Shown: positions 1-14,387 of the stretch, one piece after another | Position numbering within the stretch: position 1 is the stretch's first letter | How the letters are laid out: each line of letters begins with the position of its first letter | NCBI RefSeq assembly: GCF_965638725.1 | Contig: NC_134950.1 | Location: 83,364,157 to 83,428,156, forward strand | Origin: Aptenodytes patagonicus | Lineage: Eukaryota; Chordata; Aves; Sphenisciformes; Spheniscidae | DNA: 64,000 nt | Direction of reading: 5' to 3' | Translations under genes and position numbers: made by a program | The notes under the pieces: model-generated | What the model was told of the DNA's origin: nothing | Database searches by the model: none | Seen by the model: the letters and a program-made list of their open reading frames with translations, nothing else

Positions 1-3000
1 TCTCAGAAGTCTTTCTGCTTTTTTCAAGCTAAATACAAATGGATCTGCTCAGTTTCTCTTAGCCACTTACAGGTGTTTAACCTGCTTTTTAGTAGATTTA
101 CTGAGTAAGCTACAGTGGAACTAACCTCTGGAAGACTCCACTAATCTAATTTTTTTTTTTGTTCGTCGTTTGGTTGAGGTTTGGGGGCGTGAGGGGGGAC
201 TGTGGGGTGTTAAGGAATGCTGCTGTACAAAAGCTCTATGTCTGCCAGGGACTAAAGGAAATCTGCTCTCTGCTAGGCCAGATAACTTCTGGCCAATATA
301 CTTATAAACTGTTCTTTTCTCATTTGTCCCCACTACGTAGTGCTATCCTTTTCCACCTTATTTTTCTGATCAAAAGAACAAGGCAAAAACGTTTGCAACC
401 CCAAACTCATGCTCAGAGTATTTACTCTCCTCTTCTCCTCATATCACTGAAGGATTTCCCAATATCTGTATCAGAACAGCTGAATCAGCCTCTCTGGGAA
501 GAACTCCCTGTTTGATTGTTGAGGTTTTTTCATGTTTATTCTCCCCAGTGTGCCAACCGGTAGCACCTATTAACAAAAGTTTTAGTCCACAGCATATTGC
601 AGGGCACCAGAATGCCACTTTTAAGCATGCCAGAAGTGAAGCTGGCATTAAATAACTAAAGCCAGGTTTTTCATGCAGACTTAAACACTTGAAAATTGGT
701 ATTTGGCAAAGGACCGTAATAAGGATTGTCCTTCAGAGACAGTTAATTTTGTCTTTAATCAGCTCCCTGTGCGTATACGCTTATTCCAAATGTGCTCATT
801 ACACTTCAAAAAACTGGATTAACTTAATTCACAGAAATGGACATAGCTAAGCGAGGATCCTGCAACAAGGTGGACAGAAAATAATCCTGAAAAAGGAAGG
901 GGGAGAATAAAGGAACAGAACTGAGAGTGGTCCAAAAGCAAGGAAAAATAGATCAGAGAGGTTCTCCCACAGAGAAGGCTAGGGACAACTAGAAAAATAA
1001 ATGTCAAGTGAAGGAAGAACATTACTGCTTTGACAAAGAGGATAGCCACTGTGATTCCCTGGAGAAGTGACTTGATCCAGACAGAGGATTCAGGGCAAAA
1101 GATATAGACAAGCAGGCAGAGGAGGCAGTGGCTTGAGGATGAGTAGCTCAGGAACTTGCTTCTCACCAAAAGCCCTATTTCCTCAGCTGCAGGGGGTTGT
1201 GCAGTCGTCCTGACAGTGAGGTAAGTTTGAGAAATAAAGAAACCTCTTACAGTAAACAATGCAGTCAGGATTTGGCTGTTCTGGCTTTTGCCATCAAGAC
1301 CTTAATTAGATTTTCCACAGATGACTGGCAACTGCTCTGGGTGCTTGTTAGAGAGGTCTAGTACGCAGAAGGGCATGTGAGATGTACATTCAATGTGAAG
1401 TGTCACAGAACACTAAATACTTTCCCAAATCGACTTCTAGACCCTTCTATTGAGCATTCCAATAAACTGGAATATTTTTAACTTAGTTCCTCAATAAATT
1501 GGGAAGGGCAAAAATTGAGATGTCAGTCACCTCACAAAACTGGGGTGTTTCAAATATGCATTTGTTGATATTTGTGAAGCATTGGTTACTATAAGAAAAA
1601 GTGCCATAGAAAAGCCAATTAAAAAATCAGTCTTTAAAGCAGAATCTATAAATATTGCACCGCAAATAAACTTAAAAATGGGAGCGAGGAAAATCCTCTA
1701 TATAGCTTACTCAGTGCACTGTAACTGTTCAGAAAGAGGAGGAGGGGTAACTGACAGTATAGAATTAGTCTTCAACGATTTCTTCAGCACATTTAGACTT
1801 CAGGACCGGATTCCAGTTGCACAGATCATCAATTAAAAGACATTTCTAATCTCACTCTGATTTACGCAACCTTGAAGTTGTTCAAAAGGTGCATTCAGTT
1901 ATATCATTCTATCTAATTCTTTGCAAGAAAAAAAAAAATCATTTTTCTAAGTTCATCCCTACCATCCCTTTGAAGAATTTCTCATTCTTTGCTTTTCTTC
2001 ATTAGAAATCGAATTTAACTCCCCTTCTCTCTCCCTCAACAATCACAATTGCATATTAAAAGTACAATTATCCCAAAAGCTCACATGCTGCAGTACTTAA
2101 AAAATAAAAAAATAGCTGAAATGATTTGTCATTTAAAAGACTGAAACAGCTACAAAACATAAAGGGTAAAATCCAACTCTCATTCTTGTTCTAAGTTGTT
2201 ATTACACCCAGCACATAAATGGCCAATAGTCTGTAGTTGTAGGACAGCCCATTGAAGTCACCCAGACAATTTTTTTCCACCTGACAATAATCACTACAGC
2301 CTCAGTTCTCAGAGGTGACGAGGATTAAGGCCATCATCATCAGAGTTAACTTCTGCTGACTTGGCATGGCCTGCTAGCCACTATTAATTAATGATGCCAT
2401 AACTTCTACATATCACTCAGCCACCACACTTCTGCTCCCCAGTAAAATTCTGGTTTGCCCACTAGATTATTTAGCAACCTTGGGAATGGGGAGTGCCAAA
2501 AGCAGCAATTGAACCAAAAATATCTGTATTTTTAAGGAAGCATGCTGAAACACTTTTCCCAATATCAATTGTTACGGTTCTGCATGCAATTTTACATTGG
2601 CTACGTCCAAAACAATTTTGTCTTACCAAGAATTAAGTACAATAATTCACTCTAAAACATGAACTGCTTTCCCTGACAGTGTGATCTAAACCTAAAAGAG
2701 GAAAGTAATTTCTTTACATTTCTCACTTAAGAGGAGAACCACTTTCATCATCAGCTGCTGATTAGATGGCTTAAACTTTTGGCAGATATTGCACAGACAT
2801 TTAAAGTTGATTTAGTGCATTCCTTAAGGCATCACATGAAAACATAATATGGTATAACATTTAATGTTCAAAGCAGAAAACTCTGATCAGGGGAGAGATG
2901 AGTAACTGACTGTGGAAAATTTTAACAAGTAATGTGAAAGGACGGACCTTGTATTAAGCTTTCTTTTTAAAAAGAAATTAACATCTCAGGAAAGCATGAG

Positions 3001-6000
3001 TATCTTAGAGGCCACAGTTGCAGTAAAACTTTTGAAAAAATAATTTCTCCTGTAAAAATTAGGTGTCTAAACCATGTAGAAGCTGTCAAAAATACACCTT
3101 CCTTACTTTAACCTGCATGTGGTATGCTGAAATTGCTGCCTGAGATCCTATCACCTATGTTACATGGGAGATCCACCCAAAGGATCAGAAAGAGACATAA
3201 AAACATCCAGAAATCGTTAGGGCTGTCCAATCTGGAAGCCCAATCAACACTAGGCTGCCTACTTGCTAGCTAGTCTAGCTTGATGTTCGCTGGTGACCGC
3301 ACACTGACATACACCCCCACACAATGTGTATGCCCTCTTCTCTCCCCAGTCACGGCACCACAGACACATGGGCTCTCTGCAGCCTATGGAGGACTCACGC
3401 CAGAGCGCAGGAAAAGGGTGTGAGAAGAGGAGCAGCAGAGAGAAACCTCTCTGCACCGACCGCAACCCCCCTTGGTGCCTCGCTGAAGGGGCTGAGTGTG
3501 ACCTGTGGCCAAACCAAGGAATTTCTATCCTTAAAAACGCACGATTAATATTTCAGATTAAATCCACGAAACTTGCTGGCTATAAGTAGTATTCAATTTT
3601 TGTCATAAAGCCCTGAGTCACCACGATGGGAGAAAAACCCACCTTTTGGGCCTTGGACACCAAATGGACACCACTGAAGTACCCACTGGATTGTAAAGGA
3701 AGTCTTTAAAATAAATTGCTTATTAAAAATAGCCCATTCAATCGATAATTTCCCTTTTCTAGTTAGAAACTGACCAGTCATTAACCCTTTGATATCGCAC
3801 AGAAACAAAGAATTAAATAAGCAAATTAAAACGCCAGGTTATACATCCCATTGTTCTTCGCTGCAACTAAGTACTGCACCCATGCTTTTTTTCACCAGAC
3901 CTAAAAACCAGTTACAACCAAACACATTTTAAGTAAAGCAACAATGATATGTTTCCTGTACATTATGTCATGCAGACATATTTATGAAGTAGGTGCATTT
4001 TTAATGTTTCTGAATTTATATGATCAGTATTTTTAAGCCTGCAGAAAATATTTATGTGGCATACAATAGAACTGGGTTGTGCATTTATTGAACATTGAAA
4101 TACTAAACTTTACAAGACAGTAATCTACTATTTTTCCATATTACTCTATTCAATTGCAACCCAAAGTTGGACCCCTCATTCAGAAGAGCTTCCTTCTATT
4201 TTCAAACGATCATAAAATGCTATTATTAAGCAAATGTGGAGAACCGAAAAGCTCTTGCCTCGGGGAGCCTTGCCTTCTTTTTGATGAGGGAAATTAGTTT
4301 CTTTTTGCTTTTTCTTTTATTTCTGTATAGTGAAGAGAATTTTAATAAAATCATGTAGTTCTGTTGGAGGTTAAAGAGCTATGTGTTGATGTATACAGTG
4401 CCTGGGCATCTTGTAACTGAATGCCTAGAATTTGTTCTTCAGCAATGTAAAGGTAAAATGACATTTTTAGGATGTAAAATCAAGTGAGACAATTAGTGGA
4501 TAATAAAGGGTTTCTACACTCTTTATCACAGCAGGCCCAGTCCGTAATGATCACTAACAAATCCCTTTCACTCTCAATGCTTGTAAAAAGCCTTCTTCAT
4601 CATTTCTTTTTTGCAAAACAATTACCTATTTTTCCCCCACTGTTTGAAATGTAGTTCAGGACACCATCCCTAGGAATCTGATTTACAAAGTCCTTAAAGA
4701 ATCATCTGAGATCAAATACTGTTAGGAATACAATCAAGGCAGCAGCAATTCAGCTTTCTTCCTTGGTTGAGAAAGCCATTTCAGAGCCAGAAAAATAAGT
4801 TTCCCTTATAGTTTCCCTTTCAAAATGAGGCTTCTATGCTGGCGGGAGGGGAGGAAATAATTACAAAAGAAGAAAAAAGAATGACTTCATTAAAGAATGG
4901 CTCCAAAAAAAAGAATGACCCCGAAGAAAAAATGGCCCTGAAGTTTTAAAATCAAACTAGCTTCAGCAGCTGTTATGTCTTTAATCTTTTTGTATGAAAT
5001 GACATTAACTTATAATAAGGGATGCTCAAGAAAAAGATAATAAAGTCACCTGAAACGCACTTCAGCTCTCATAACAGAGGCATCATCAAATAAATGCATT
5101 GCTTTGCAATTATAAGAAAGTTATTAATATAAGTATTTGTCAACAATTTCTCATAATTTTTAATTTGAAAAAATTGTAAACCGTTCCAAAACCATCCACA
5201 ATTCATATTATCAAGTAATTTTTAACTTTTATTAAAATAAAACACACATCAGACACAAAGTCAGTTATCATTGTAGCATTATGTAAAACACAAATAATTA
5301 CAGTAATAAAAAGGTAAAGGCTTATGAGCGGTACATTTAGGAAATGGGGAAGCAACATTATTTTTTCAGCCAGCAGACAAATAACAACTTAAAAAAACAG
5401 ATAAAACTGACCAAAGACATAGATATAGGACCAGAACCAAAAGTATTTATGCATGGAAACGTGATCCTGCTTCCTTCATTCTTAACAGAACCCCCATCTC
5501 TAGGTTGCCAGAGCAACGTAGAAAACACCTCCACCTCTGATTTCCAGCTGATTGTGCTAAGGATGAAGGCATTCAGGGAGCAACTGTTTTAAAGCCACCT
5601 GGTAGCTCCCTGCCTCACAGACGTTTCCAGAACCAAATTTCTAACTGAAGTGCTATTGGTGAACACAGCATTACAGTGCAGTCTTAAGGTTAACATGCTA
5701 ATAATTCTTAGAAAAGGACAGTTACTTCTCCTCTAGTAAGCCCCAGGCTAGTCTGTTTTTTATCCCTCTAATTCCTTCAATGTCAAAATGAAATTAAATG
5801 TGGAAAATTATCAGTGTCTCATTTCCTAAGAATATTGGCTTCATCACAAGAGGCATCAGCACCTGAATGTTCTTTGGCTAAAATTTTATTTGTTTGCATC
5901 TATAGTTATGGAGAGAAAAATTGAAAGGTCAAAATGGTTATAACTAAGGAAGTTATTATTTTCAGTTAGCTCCTCATAACAGACTGGGTGACCTTTCCTA

Positions 6001-8361
6001 ACAAAAACACCGTTAGGTTTATCTCATTGTAGGTCATTGATTTAATAAGTTAGAAGTAGGTACTTGGCCACTGTGTCTCAGCTGAAGAAAAAATGTACTG
6101 CAGACAGCGAAGCTAAAAACAGTAGCAATATCCAGCCTCTTTAGTATGACAGAAATACCCCAACCACAATGTGTTTGCTCTCAGATCTCTCCAATGAGAG
6201 ATGCCAGTCGGTGAGTTTCAGCTATACGGTTAACCAATTTTTACACAGACTACAGCTGAAATGCAGTGCACAATCTCATAATTAATGTTTTGGCCACAGC
6301 TGGAATATGGTATTATTAAGACTGGCACCAGTCTTCAGTTGCTTGCAGCTTTGTCAAACTTGCACATCCTGCTGAACTTTAAAAAACACACTTTCCAAAA
6401 TTTCCGTCTGCATCGGATACATTTTAGCAGGTTACCTGTCCCTCTCAACGATGCACTGCTGAAGCCAAAATAACACATATGGAGCTTCCATATGAAGGAA
6501 AGTACCAAACCTCTGTGAAAAGGTTAGGGGAGCTGGCAAGGACGAACAGACAGGAGGAATACCCACGAATCTAAAGGTGATGGGGATGAGGGAAAATGGG
6601 TTTTCCATTGTGAGTTAAGCCAGCTGTAAATTAGCGGGAAAAGAAAACAGATAAGAGGGAAGATACAACTTACCCTGTGAAGAAATAGAGTGTAGATGTG
6701 GGAATATTGTGAGATACCTGAAATCTGGGAAGTAAGAAGAAGCAGGATTTGAACATGTTGGAAGTAATGGAAGAGAAAAGGTCAGACAAAAGGAGGAATG
6801 TGTCAAAGAAGGTGTGTGCAGCAGCCCAGTGCCCCTCCAGAGTCAGGGCCTCCTCTTCAGTCTCAGCACTTTGCTAGCACGAGCAAACATCAATGAAACC
6901 TACCAGCTATGCCACTCTGTGGGAAGTTTGAAACCATTTACATTTATTAAAACATTTCTGAAAAGATATTTTAGTTGTATCTGAGAAAAGAAAAAAAAGA
7001 AAAGAAAAAACACCTCTTGTTTCTTCTCCAAATAAAAGGCACTGTATGAGAGGAAATGAAAAATGACATCATTGGCCTTGAGAGTTTGAGCGACTCCTAG
7101 ACAAACATCCTGTATGTTCGACAAAAATATGTTCTGCCACTGTATATTGTGAAGCAGCAAGTGAGAGAGGAAAATTCACTATGATTTTCTTAATTACACT
7201 GTCATGCCTACAAATGTTTCCAAAGTTCAAACGAAAAGGCCTTTTTTTTTTAATTAACATCATAGAATTGTAATACAATTATAATTCTGTGATTCAAGCT
7301 GACAAGATTAATAAAAATGTCAAGGAGGTTATTGCTATACCAGTATCCTCACCCTGGCTGCTCAGTTTTTGTCTTGTTTGTGTTTTGTTCTTCTTTCAGC
7401 ATTAGATTCTCAGAAGCTGCATTGTGTCTGTTACCATGGAAAATAAAACTGTTTGCAGCACTTTATTTACCTGCCCACCCCTTTTATTAATTTAAGTCTA
7501 ACTAAATTTGCCCTCAGCCTCATATATCTTGAGTAGTGTAGAACCTACTTTGTGAATGTGGCTACTCTAGCTCATATTGTTGATGATCTCTTTTCCACCA
7601 AAGGTAGGCGAAGTTGAGAATTTGTTGAATGAGTCCAAATCATTGGAGCTGACTGACTGAAGATAAAGCTAACGTAACTAGTTGCGTAAGCGATAGTGGC
7701 TGTATGGATCTTTTTCAGCTATGACAGGAACAACTGAGGATCGAAACTTAAAAGCTGGGTGAGAAAACCAGGCAATTATACAGAGTTTTACAACTGTAGC
7801 AACAGAAGATGCTCATGATCTCTCAAAATAGAGTGTACTCTTAGGTGCATATATTTAACAGCCTTATTTTTCTTCTTTCGTTATGCGACAGTACATTCTG
7901 TATCTCAGAAACAGTGGAATAGTATTTGGAGTTTGTTTCTGTTTTTAATAACCCTAGAGGGATTGTTTTGTGTTTCAGCATCATCTTGGTTAAACTCTGT
8001 AATGATTACAAAATCGTTATGAAAAGTATCCCACTGGAGACTCGGTAAGATATTCTATTGCAGCATTTCGAAGCTAAACTTTGAAATTGCCATACCAGGT
8101 AAAACTTTATTTCTAAAACTGCAGCTGACAAGATTAGCAAAGTATCTTTGCATCTTGTGTACAGTGTAAGAGTTGACTACCCACAGAGATAAAGAATATC
8201 TTTCTTCTCTCCCTCTAGTGGTTTTACTATTTGGGGCATACATGCCCCAAATTACTATCCTACAAACCACAAACAAAGGAATGAGAAGTACCTTCTGGTC
8301 CAGTAAGTATAATTCTCTGTTTTGAAGGCAAAACGTGAGAAATTTTTTTTATTAACTGATC
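1..8361. other. Intergenic sequence, no gene recognised
   Basis: This is AT-rich non-coding sequence. It contains a GC-richer patch with several CpGs (about 3255-3520), a degenerate ~18-20-nt tandem repeat (4872-4945) and purine-rich tracts (about 6980-7010). Open frames such as the one on the minus strand at 819-1259 are leucine/serine-rich, have no recognisable domain and are about what chance gives at this base composition. Confidence 0.7.
4872..4945 (+). repeat. Degenerate short tandem repeat, ~18-20-nt period
   Basis: About four units resembling AAAGAATGGCTCCAAAAA (AGAATGACTTCATT, AGAATGGCTCC, AGAATGACCCCGAAG, AATGGCCCTGAAG). Confidence 0.55.
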
Positions 8362-8386
8362 AAGTTTAGTCTTAAAGACTAAACTT
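8362..8386. repeat. Perfect 25-nt palindrome (12-nt arms, 1-nt centre)
   Basis: AAGTTTAGTCTT (8362-8373), a central A (8374) and AAGACTAAACTT (8375-8386) are exact reverse complements. A related word, CTTAGACTT, follows at once (8389-8397). Confidence 0.9.
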
Positions 8387-11300
8387 AGGCTTAGACTTAA
8401 AAGAAAGAATTTCATAAATCCACCCACTCAAATAGCTGGTAACCATTTTCAGTGTCCAGACTAAAATTATTCATGGTCACACAGATCAGTGAGGGCTGCA
8501 AAGCTGTCTGAGAAACTGAATTAACACCTGGGCTATTTTCTTATCCTGAACTCTGAGATGCTTCTACAACACTTACCACCGACGTTATTGACTTGCACTA
8601 ACTAGCATGTACCTACCAAAGCCACATTCACAAATGACAGAAGCATAACCATCCCTTCAGGTTCCCCATCCCTCTAAACCTTTCCTGAACCTGTTTGAAT
8701 TTAAAATAATTTTTTCAGTGTTCCAAATGAGGTCTCCTGCCAGTGCCTTACAGAACGTCATTAATACTTCGCCATTTCTCCTGGAAACAACTTTCCTGAT
8801 AGAACCTAAGGTCACAATTACATTTTGCAAAGACAGATCACATGGACAATTCAGACTCAATAGGTAATTGAATAAATGCACAGAGACTTTTATGCCTTTA
8901 GTTATTTCCAAATTATAAGCTTCTTGCTTCTAGTAAAAATTCTCCTTGTCTCCATATGAACGACCTTGGATGTCATACTATTCAGTTTCATCTAATTTCT
9001 AATACCCTGTTCCTCAAAACCACCCAATTCATCATGTCTAAAATCCAGTCCCTTTCTTTATACATAAGTTTTCTAACTTTATTGAATCAACAAGCTTGAT
9101 TAACCTATTTCTAATTTTCTTTTTCTCCCTAGCATGGTCAGCCCGCAGTTCTTAAGGAATTCTGCTTATAAGTCACGTTCAAATCTGCCACATGCTCTTT
9201 TCAGCAGATACCACAACTTCTCACCTGCACCCACTAAAACAAGTTTCATAACAGTCCTCATGTCATCAAACTTGAACGAACACTTTTGCTTTATGGTAGC
9301 ATATGGTATGAGTTATTGAAATCTTTGTGATTCAGATCTACCACATTTCTTTCCTCCAGATAATCAGTTATGTCCTGCAGACAATCAGTTATATTTCAAC
9401 AGATAACAGATTAGTCTCATATAATCTACATTTGTGTGTATTTAACCAGTTTGCTAGTTTATCTTTTTCCTTGTTCTTCCATCTTATATTATACTGAATT
9501 GCTCCAATTCCTTTCCCTGCACTGCTCCTGCTTAAGTACAGTTACCATATTTGTTGTTTTCCATTCATTCATCACCACCTGTGACAGGATCTAAATGTAG
9601 CTACAATAAGAACTATAATTTCACATGCTAGTAAATAATACATTTGCTCAAAACATAATTCATAATTCATTAGCTAGTAACAAAAATTTAAATGTCTGGC
9701 AAAGGCATTTTTAAAGTGATTTGCTGCCACAGACTGGCATTTCAATACTTGAAACTAAAGGTTGGGGATTTGACTAAGAATCAATGGAACAAATTTAAAT
9801 TGTTAAGAATTTTGAGGTAGCAAATTGGCATCCATTTTTCCAATCCGATGAAAATAAATTATTCCTAATAAAGAGTGGGCCTTGCTGTAATTAGCATATG
9901 CTGAAGACTTACAGAGGCTTCATGACTAACACATACGTTAATGTCACACGCAGGAACGATGAAAACTCCTTCATATATATTTACCTTGAAGATCAAAATT
10001 TGTTTAATGCATTTCATGGCATAGCATGCTACTCTCAATATCTTAGGCAAAAACTAACAAGAACAGAAATTTCTAAATCTGCATCACTGAGTACTACATA
10101 CATCCAGATCATGCAAGCGGGTGACTTCATTTCTTATTCAAATTTGTACTCATATCATACATACTGTCTTCAGTGCTAATAAGGCCTAAGGCCAAGCAAT
10201 ACTAAAAAGTTCAAGACTGGTGCTTTATGTCGTACGTCAGCAAGGCAGGCTTAAAGACCAAAAAGCATCACAAACTTAACCATGATGTAATGGTGTAACT
10301 CTTTAAGAACGTGTCTCATAGTCACTTGTCTGAAGAAGGTCTTAGTTGCACTTGTCGTTAGCTGCTTGCAATTAAGCCATGGAGTAATGGCGTGGTTAAG
10401 AGCATGACTGAAGCAGGCGATTTAGCCCAGGCTCAATACTGAAAATGTCTGTCGTTTGACCAGAGGAACTTCATGTAAAAGACAGATGTGAGAGTGAGAG
10501 TCTTCCCTTCCTCCCAAGACTTCTGGTAAGCGAAAGCTCTTTGTGAAAGCTCTCTGCCAGGTCAGTCCAGACAACAGTATTGCATAAAACTTCCGTGTGT
10601 TCTGCAAATTACATCTATGTAATCAAGTATACAACTTAAAACGTACGCTAGTTGAGACACACAAACCAGACTACAGCTTGAAGTAAAGGAATGTCAAAGT
10701 GTTACTGAACTTATACTTTTGACTTTCAATTGTGAAGATCAGTTTGTATGCCTCTCCCTTTTTTCTCTTCCCTTGTGCCCCTTTCCCTACTTTAAATGTG
10801 AGCAAAAGGTACGCAGCCTTTTTTTCACTGAAAGCAGCTCTCTCTGCTTGAACCACTGAGAAGGAATATGTCAGTGATGGCAATGAGAAGTACATCTTCC
10901 CAGATGGAAAAGGCCGAGTGACGAGAGTCATTTTACTACTTTGACACATAACAAAAAAGTCTTTAGAAATAGTTCACATAGCTCCAGGGCCTGTTTCAAG
11001 CTATTCTAACTTTACTCTAATACCAAGGTCGCATTGCATTTTTCATTCCACAAATCCCATTCCCAGCCTGAATGAACACTGAAGGGTTTTATATCCTGCA
11101 GCATCATCATGATTTATCCACCAGAGACTTCTTTATCTAGGCTCAACCTGGCAACATGACTAAGCATTGTCTTTATGAATTTGCATAAATACACAAGACT
11201 TTTTGTCTCTAGGGTTTGTGGTGAGTGTCCATGAAGGCACTGGGGCTCTTGACAACTGACTGTGAGCTCTGATGATTTAGTCAAGTTTGAAGTAACCACC

Positions 11301-13047
11301 CCCATCCTAGAAACTGATGATGTACAGCAGAGGTCCAGGTGATGCTGGCTTCTCTGCTGCCATTCTGGCTTTGATGATCAGTTTGGGGTCTGTGCTGACC
11401 CATATGTACTGTTACATTAGAGATGGTTTTAACGCGGTATCATAGGACTAGTATATTCTGAGTGATGAAGGCCTGTAGAAGCTATACCTGTCTAAATTAT
11501 GGCATGACCAAAGGCAAAAATAATATTCATTGTGTCCATTTTTCATATGGGTTAGAGTTTGAAAATTGCAGATTTTGAATTTACCTCAAAATGGCTAAAA
11601 CTAACTTGCCGTATTGCATTGACATTCAGCAGCAGCTTTTCTTTTGCGGGTAACGGAAGATATGAGGGAAGGAGATAATGTTAAGCTTAAATGCAGGGTA
11701 TCTTTAAAGAAGTTTTGAAGATTGAGTAAAATTATCCAACCATAAAAATCTGGTTTGATAGTTTGACTAGAAAATTCCCTTTCCATTGACAAGGACAGAT
11801 TTAACTATGAAGAAACATTGGACCTCTTTGTGAGATGATATAGGTACAAACAAGGTCCCAACACTGCTATTGACAAGAAATACCAAAGTGATGTAGATAC
11901 TGACATGAAAACTCCAAGTCTGAAGTCAAAATCTCTGCCCTCAAAACAAGGTCAGATATGATTCAATTGGTCAAAGTGTTATGTTGGGTTGATTTTCCAG
12001 AAATCAGCTTTTACAATTATTTTCATAAAACTAAAAAAAACTGATATCATAATATTCAACTCTTTTCATTACAAAGAACAGGAACTAGCAAGGGAGAGCA
12101 GAGGGACAAATCTGGCAGGCTGAATTCTGCTCCAAAACTTCTTAGCCTTGAGAGCGGATGATCAATAACCACCTAATCTATTTCTGCAACACCGGCTGAT
12201 ACCAAATTACTTTCCATTCATTAGAATAATTTACTCTCTTCACTTTAGTGACCATCAAGAAAATACAACATACATGGATTTTCACTGGATATTCATCAAG
12301 AGACAGCAGTGATATTACAAAAAAGATAAGCTGGATTATTTCCAGATGTCTTTTTTCTTTCTTTATATTCTATTATAAATTAATTTCTTATTCATGCTCT
12401 GGACAACCTACAAATTCACTTCCCAGGAAGTTTCATCTGTGACTTCTTTTACGTACTAACACTAGCACTAATGCTGCACACACACCTTTCATTCCCTGAA
12501 GAATTTTATGCCCCACGCCAGATTTATACTTCCCACTCAGCAATACTGCTTGCTTATGACCAGAAATGCGTTAACTCATTTGCCATTAAATGAAGGTCCC
12601 GTATAGCCAGGTAAGAGGACATGGAGGATCAGGTGGAAGAAATAGATGAAAAACACCGGGATGGCAGGCAGCTACTAATTATTAAGACCCGTACCATACA
12701 CAGTAATAAATGTGCATACATTCCTTCTTTAAGTAACATGGATGACAGGAAAGACAAAGTTGCTGGAAACTTCACAGCCATCAGGATAAAGGCCAAGCAC
12801 CTTTTTATGTATCAGCCAGCACATCCATTTATAGTGAGTTTGACGCAGCGCTGTTTGAATAGGCTCTGATGTCACAGATAAATATTCCATGTTTGTAGCA
12901 TGAGGTAGCCTATAGAGAGAGATTTAGTTCCTCTTTCAGTGAAAAACGGCCAACTAAAGCTCATCATTCACCATTTAAATGGCCACCAGCCAGTGACTAA
13001 CAGCTAGCCCATTTGATCACAGAGTTGTAGCTTACTGATATGCAGTC
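8387..13047. other. Intergenic sequence, no gene recognised
   Basis: This is AT-rich sequence without an identified transposon, RNA gene or coding exon. All open frames are short and without known motifs. Confidence 0.65.
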
Positions 13048-13133
13048 GTATTTCATGGCAGCTGTTGACTGAGAAATAGAAAGAAAACGCAGGGCTCACA
13101 AGAGGGCTTTTGACAGTTGCTGCCATGAAATGT
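13048..13133 (+). repeat. Inverted repeat able to form a pre-miRNA-like hairpin
   Basis: The arms ATTTCATGGCAGC (13050-13062) and GCTGCCATGAAAT (13119-13131) are perfectly complementary. After one mismatch, four further pairs (two of them G-U) form inward, and two wobble pairs can add outward. The loop is about 45 nt. The stem is shorter than a typical microRNA precursor, so this is a structural observation and not a gene call. Confidence 0.5.
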
Positions 13134-13787
13134 TTTCATTTGTCACTGTGACAGTGAACAACAAGATACTGACTGAAAAAGAGGGCCTGAGGACACAGCT
13201 GTCTTCAGCTAACTTTCACTGAGCCTTGATACACAGACACGTAAACATACTTGAGGTTACTTAAATTTTCCTGATTGTCCTCAATAACCTTATTAACCAT
13301 TTATATTTTAGTCATAATATACAGCTAACCACGTATCACTGATGCTGCAGTCATGCATAACAACAACGGATGCAGTCCTAATTTCATTAAAATCTGTCTA
13401 AAACTAAAGGATTAATTTTTCTTTTAATCACAACTTTTCTTATGACTTTTGGCTTAATTATTTCCCATAAACAACAAAGTTTTCCATACTCTTTCTCTGG
13501 TTTTCCTTACTGTTCTGAGTGATCTCCCAAGCGTCTTTTTTTTTTAAAAAAAGGGAAAAAAAGGAAATTCATTTTGCATTTCTAAAGAAAAATCTTTCCT
13601 ATTCAAGTTTAGCAATGCTCTTTTTCTACACCTGAAGTCATTCCTAATGCAATTTATTCTCCAGATAATGCTTAAATCAATGAAATAATCATGAAAGCTC
13701 TAACTTTAACCAGATATAATAAGCCTATGGACTTAAACAGGAAAAAACAACCCTATTATCTCTTAAGTATTGTTAGCATCGTGCTGC

Positions 13788-13815
13788 TGGGGGAAGATTA
13801 GCTCACCAGTATCTC
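13788..13815 (+). repeat. 28-nt repeat, left copy
   Basis: It contains GGGAAGATTAGCTCACCAGT and matches 15786-15813 at 27 of 28 positions. It lies 573 bp left of the solo LTR. Confidence 0.85.
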
Positions 13816-14382
13816 TAGCAGTATAATATTTATAAGCTGTCTTACATGCTCCTGCCATGACACTTTGCATTAGGCAAAACATACAGCTATTGTAACCCTT
13901 ACATTTTCATAATATAAGCCATTGAAAAAATAGGTCAAGGTAGCAATAGTCAAGTCTTATTTCAGGAAAAAAAAAAAGCAATTAATAAGCCATTCTTGTC
14001 CTGTAAAATTGCAAATAACAATATACTTAATTTCCATGAAGACATTTTCTCACTGACTCCAAGTGAACAAAAAAAGAAAAAAAAACACAAAGCCAGCTAA
14101 GGATTTACTCACTGTATCACCTGGATTCATAATGAGGTGGTGGCTTAGACAAAAGCCAGTGTCTGATATCATGTTGAACAGCCCTATTTCTAGCTTTTAC
14201 CTCCATTAATCTACCACTAAAAGCAAGTCCTTGCCTATCTTCCAACCTTTTTTTTTACTTTTTAAACTTTTTCCTCTGAACAGGATACAATCCTGTTCTA
14301 AAAGTGATGCTCATACCTTATAAACATCCATTGCTACGTCACTGGTCTTCTTGAAAGCTTAGAAACAGCCTTCTTTGTTTTC

Positions 14383-14387
14383 CTGAG
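14383..14387. repeat. Target-site duplication, left copy (CTGAG)
   Basis: CTGAG immediately precedes the LTR TG and is repeated right after the terminal CA at 14927-14931. Confidence 0.85.

Noticed and set aside
819..1259. 146-codon open frame on the minus strand
   Set aside because: Hydrophobic, serine/leucine-rich composition typical of the complement of purine-rich DNA; no domain, no splice context.
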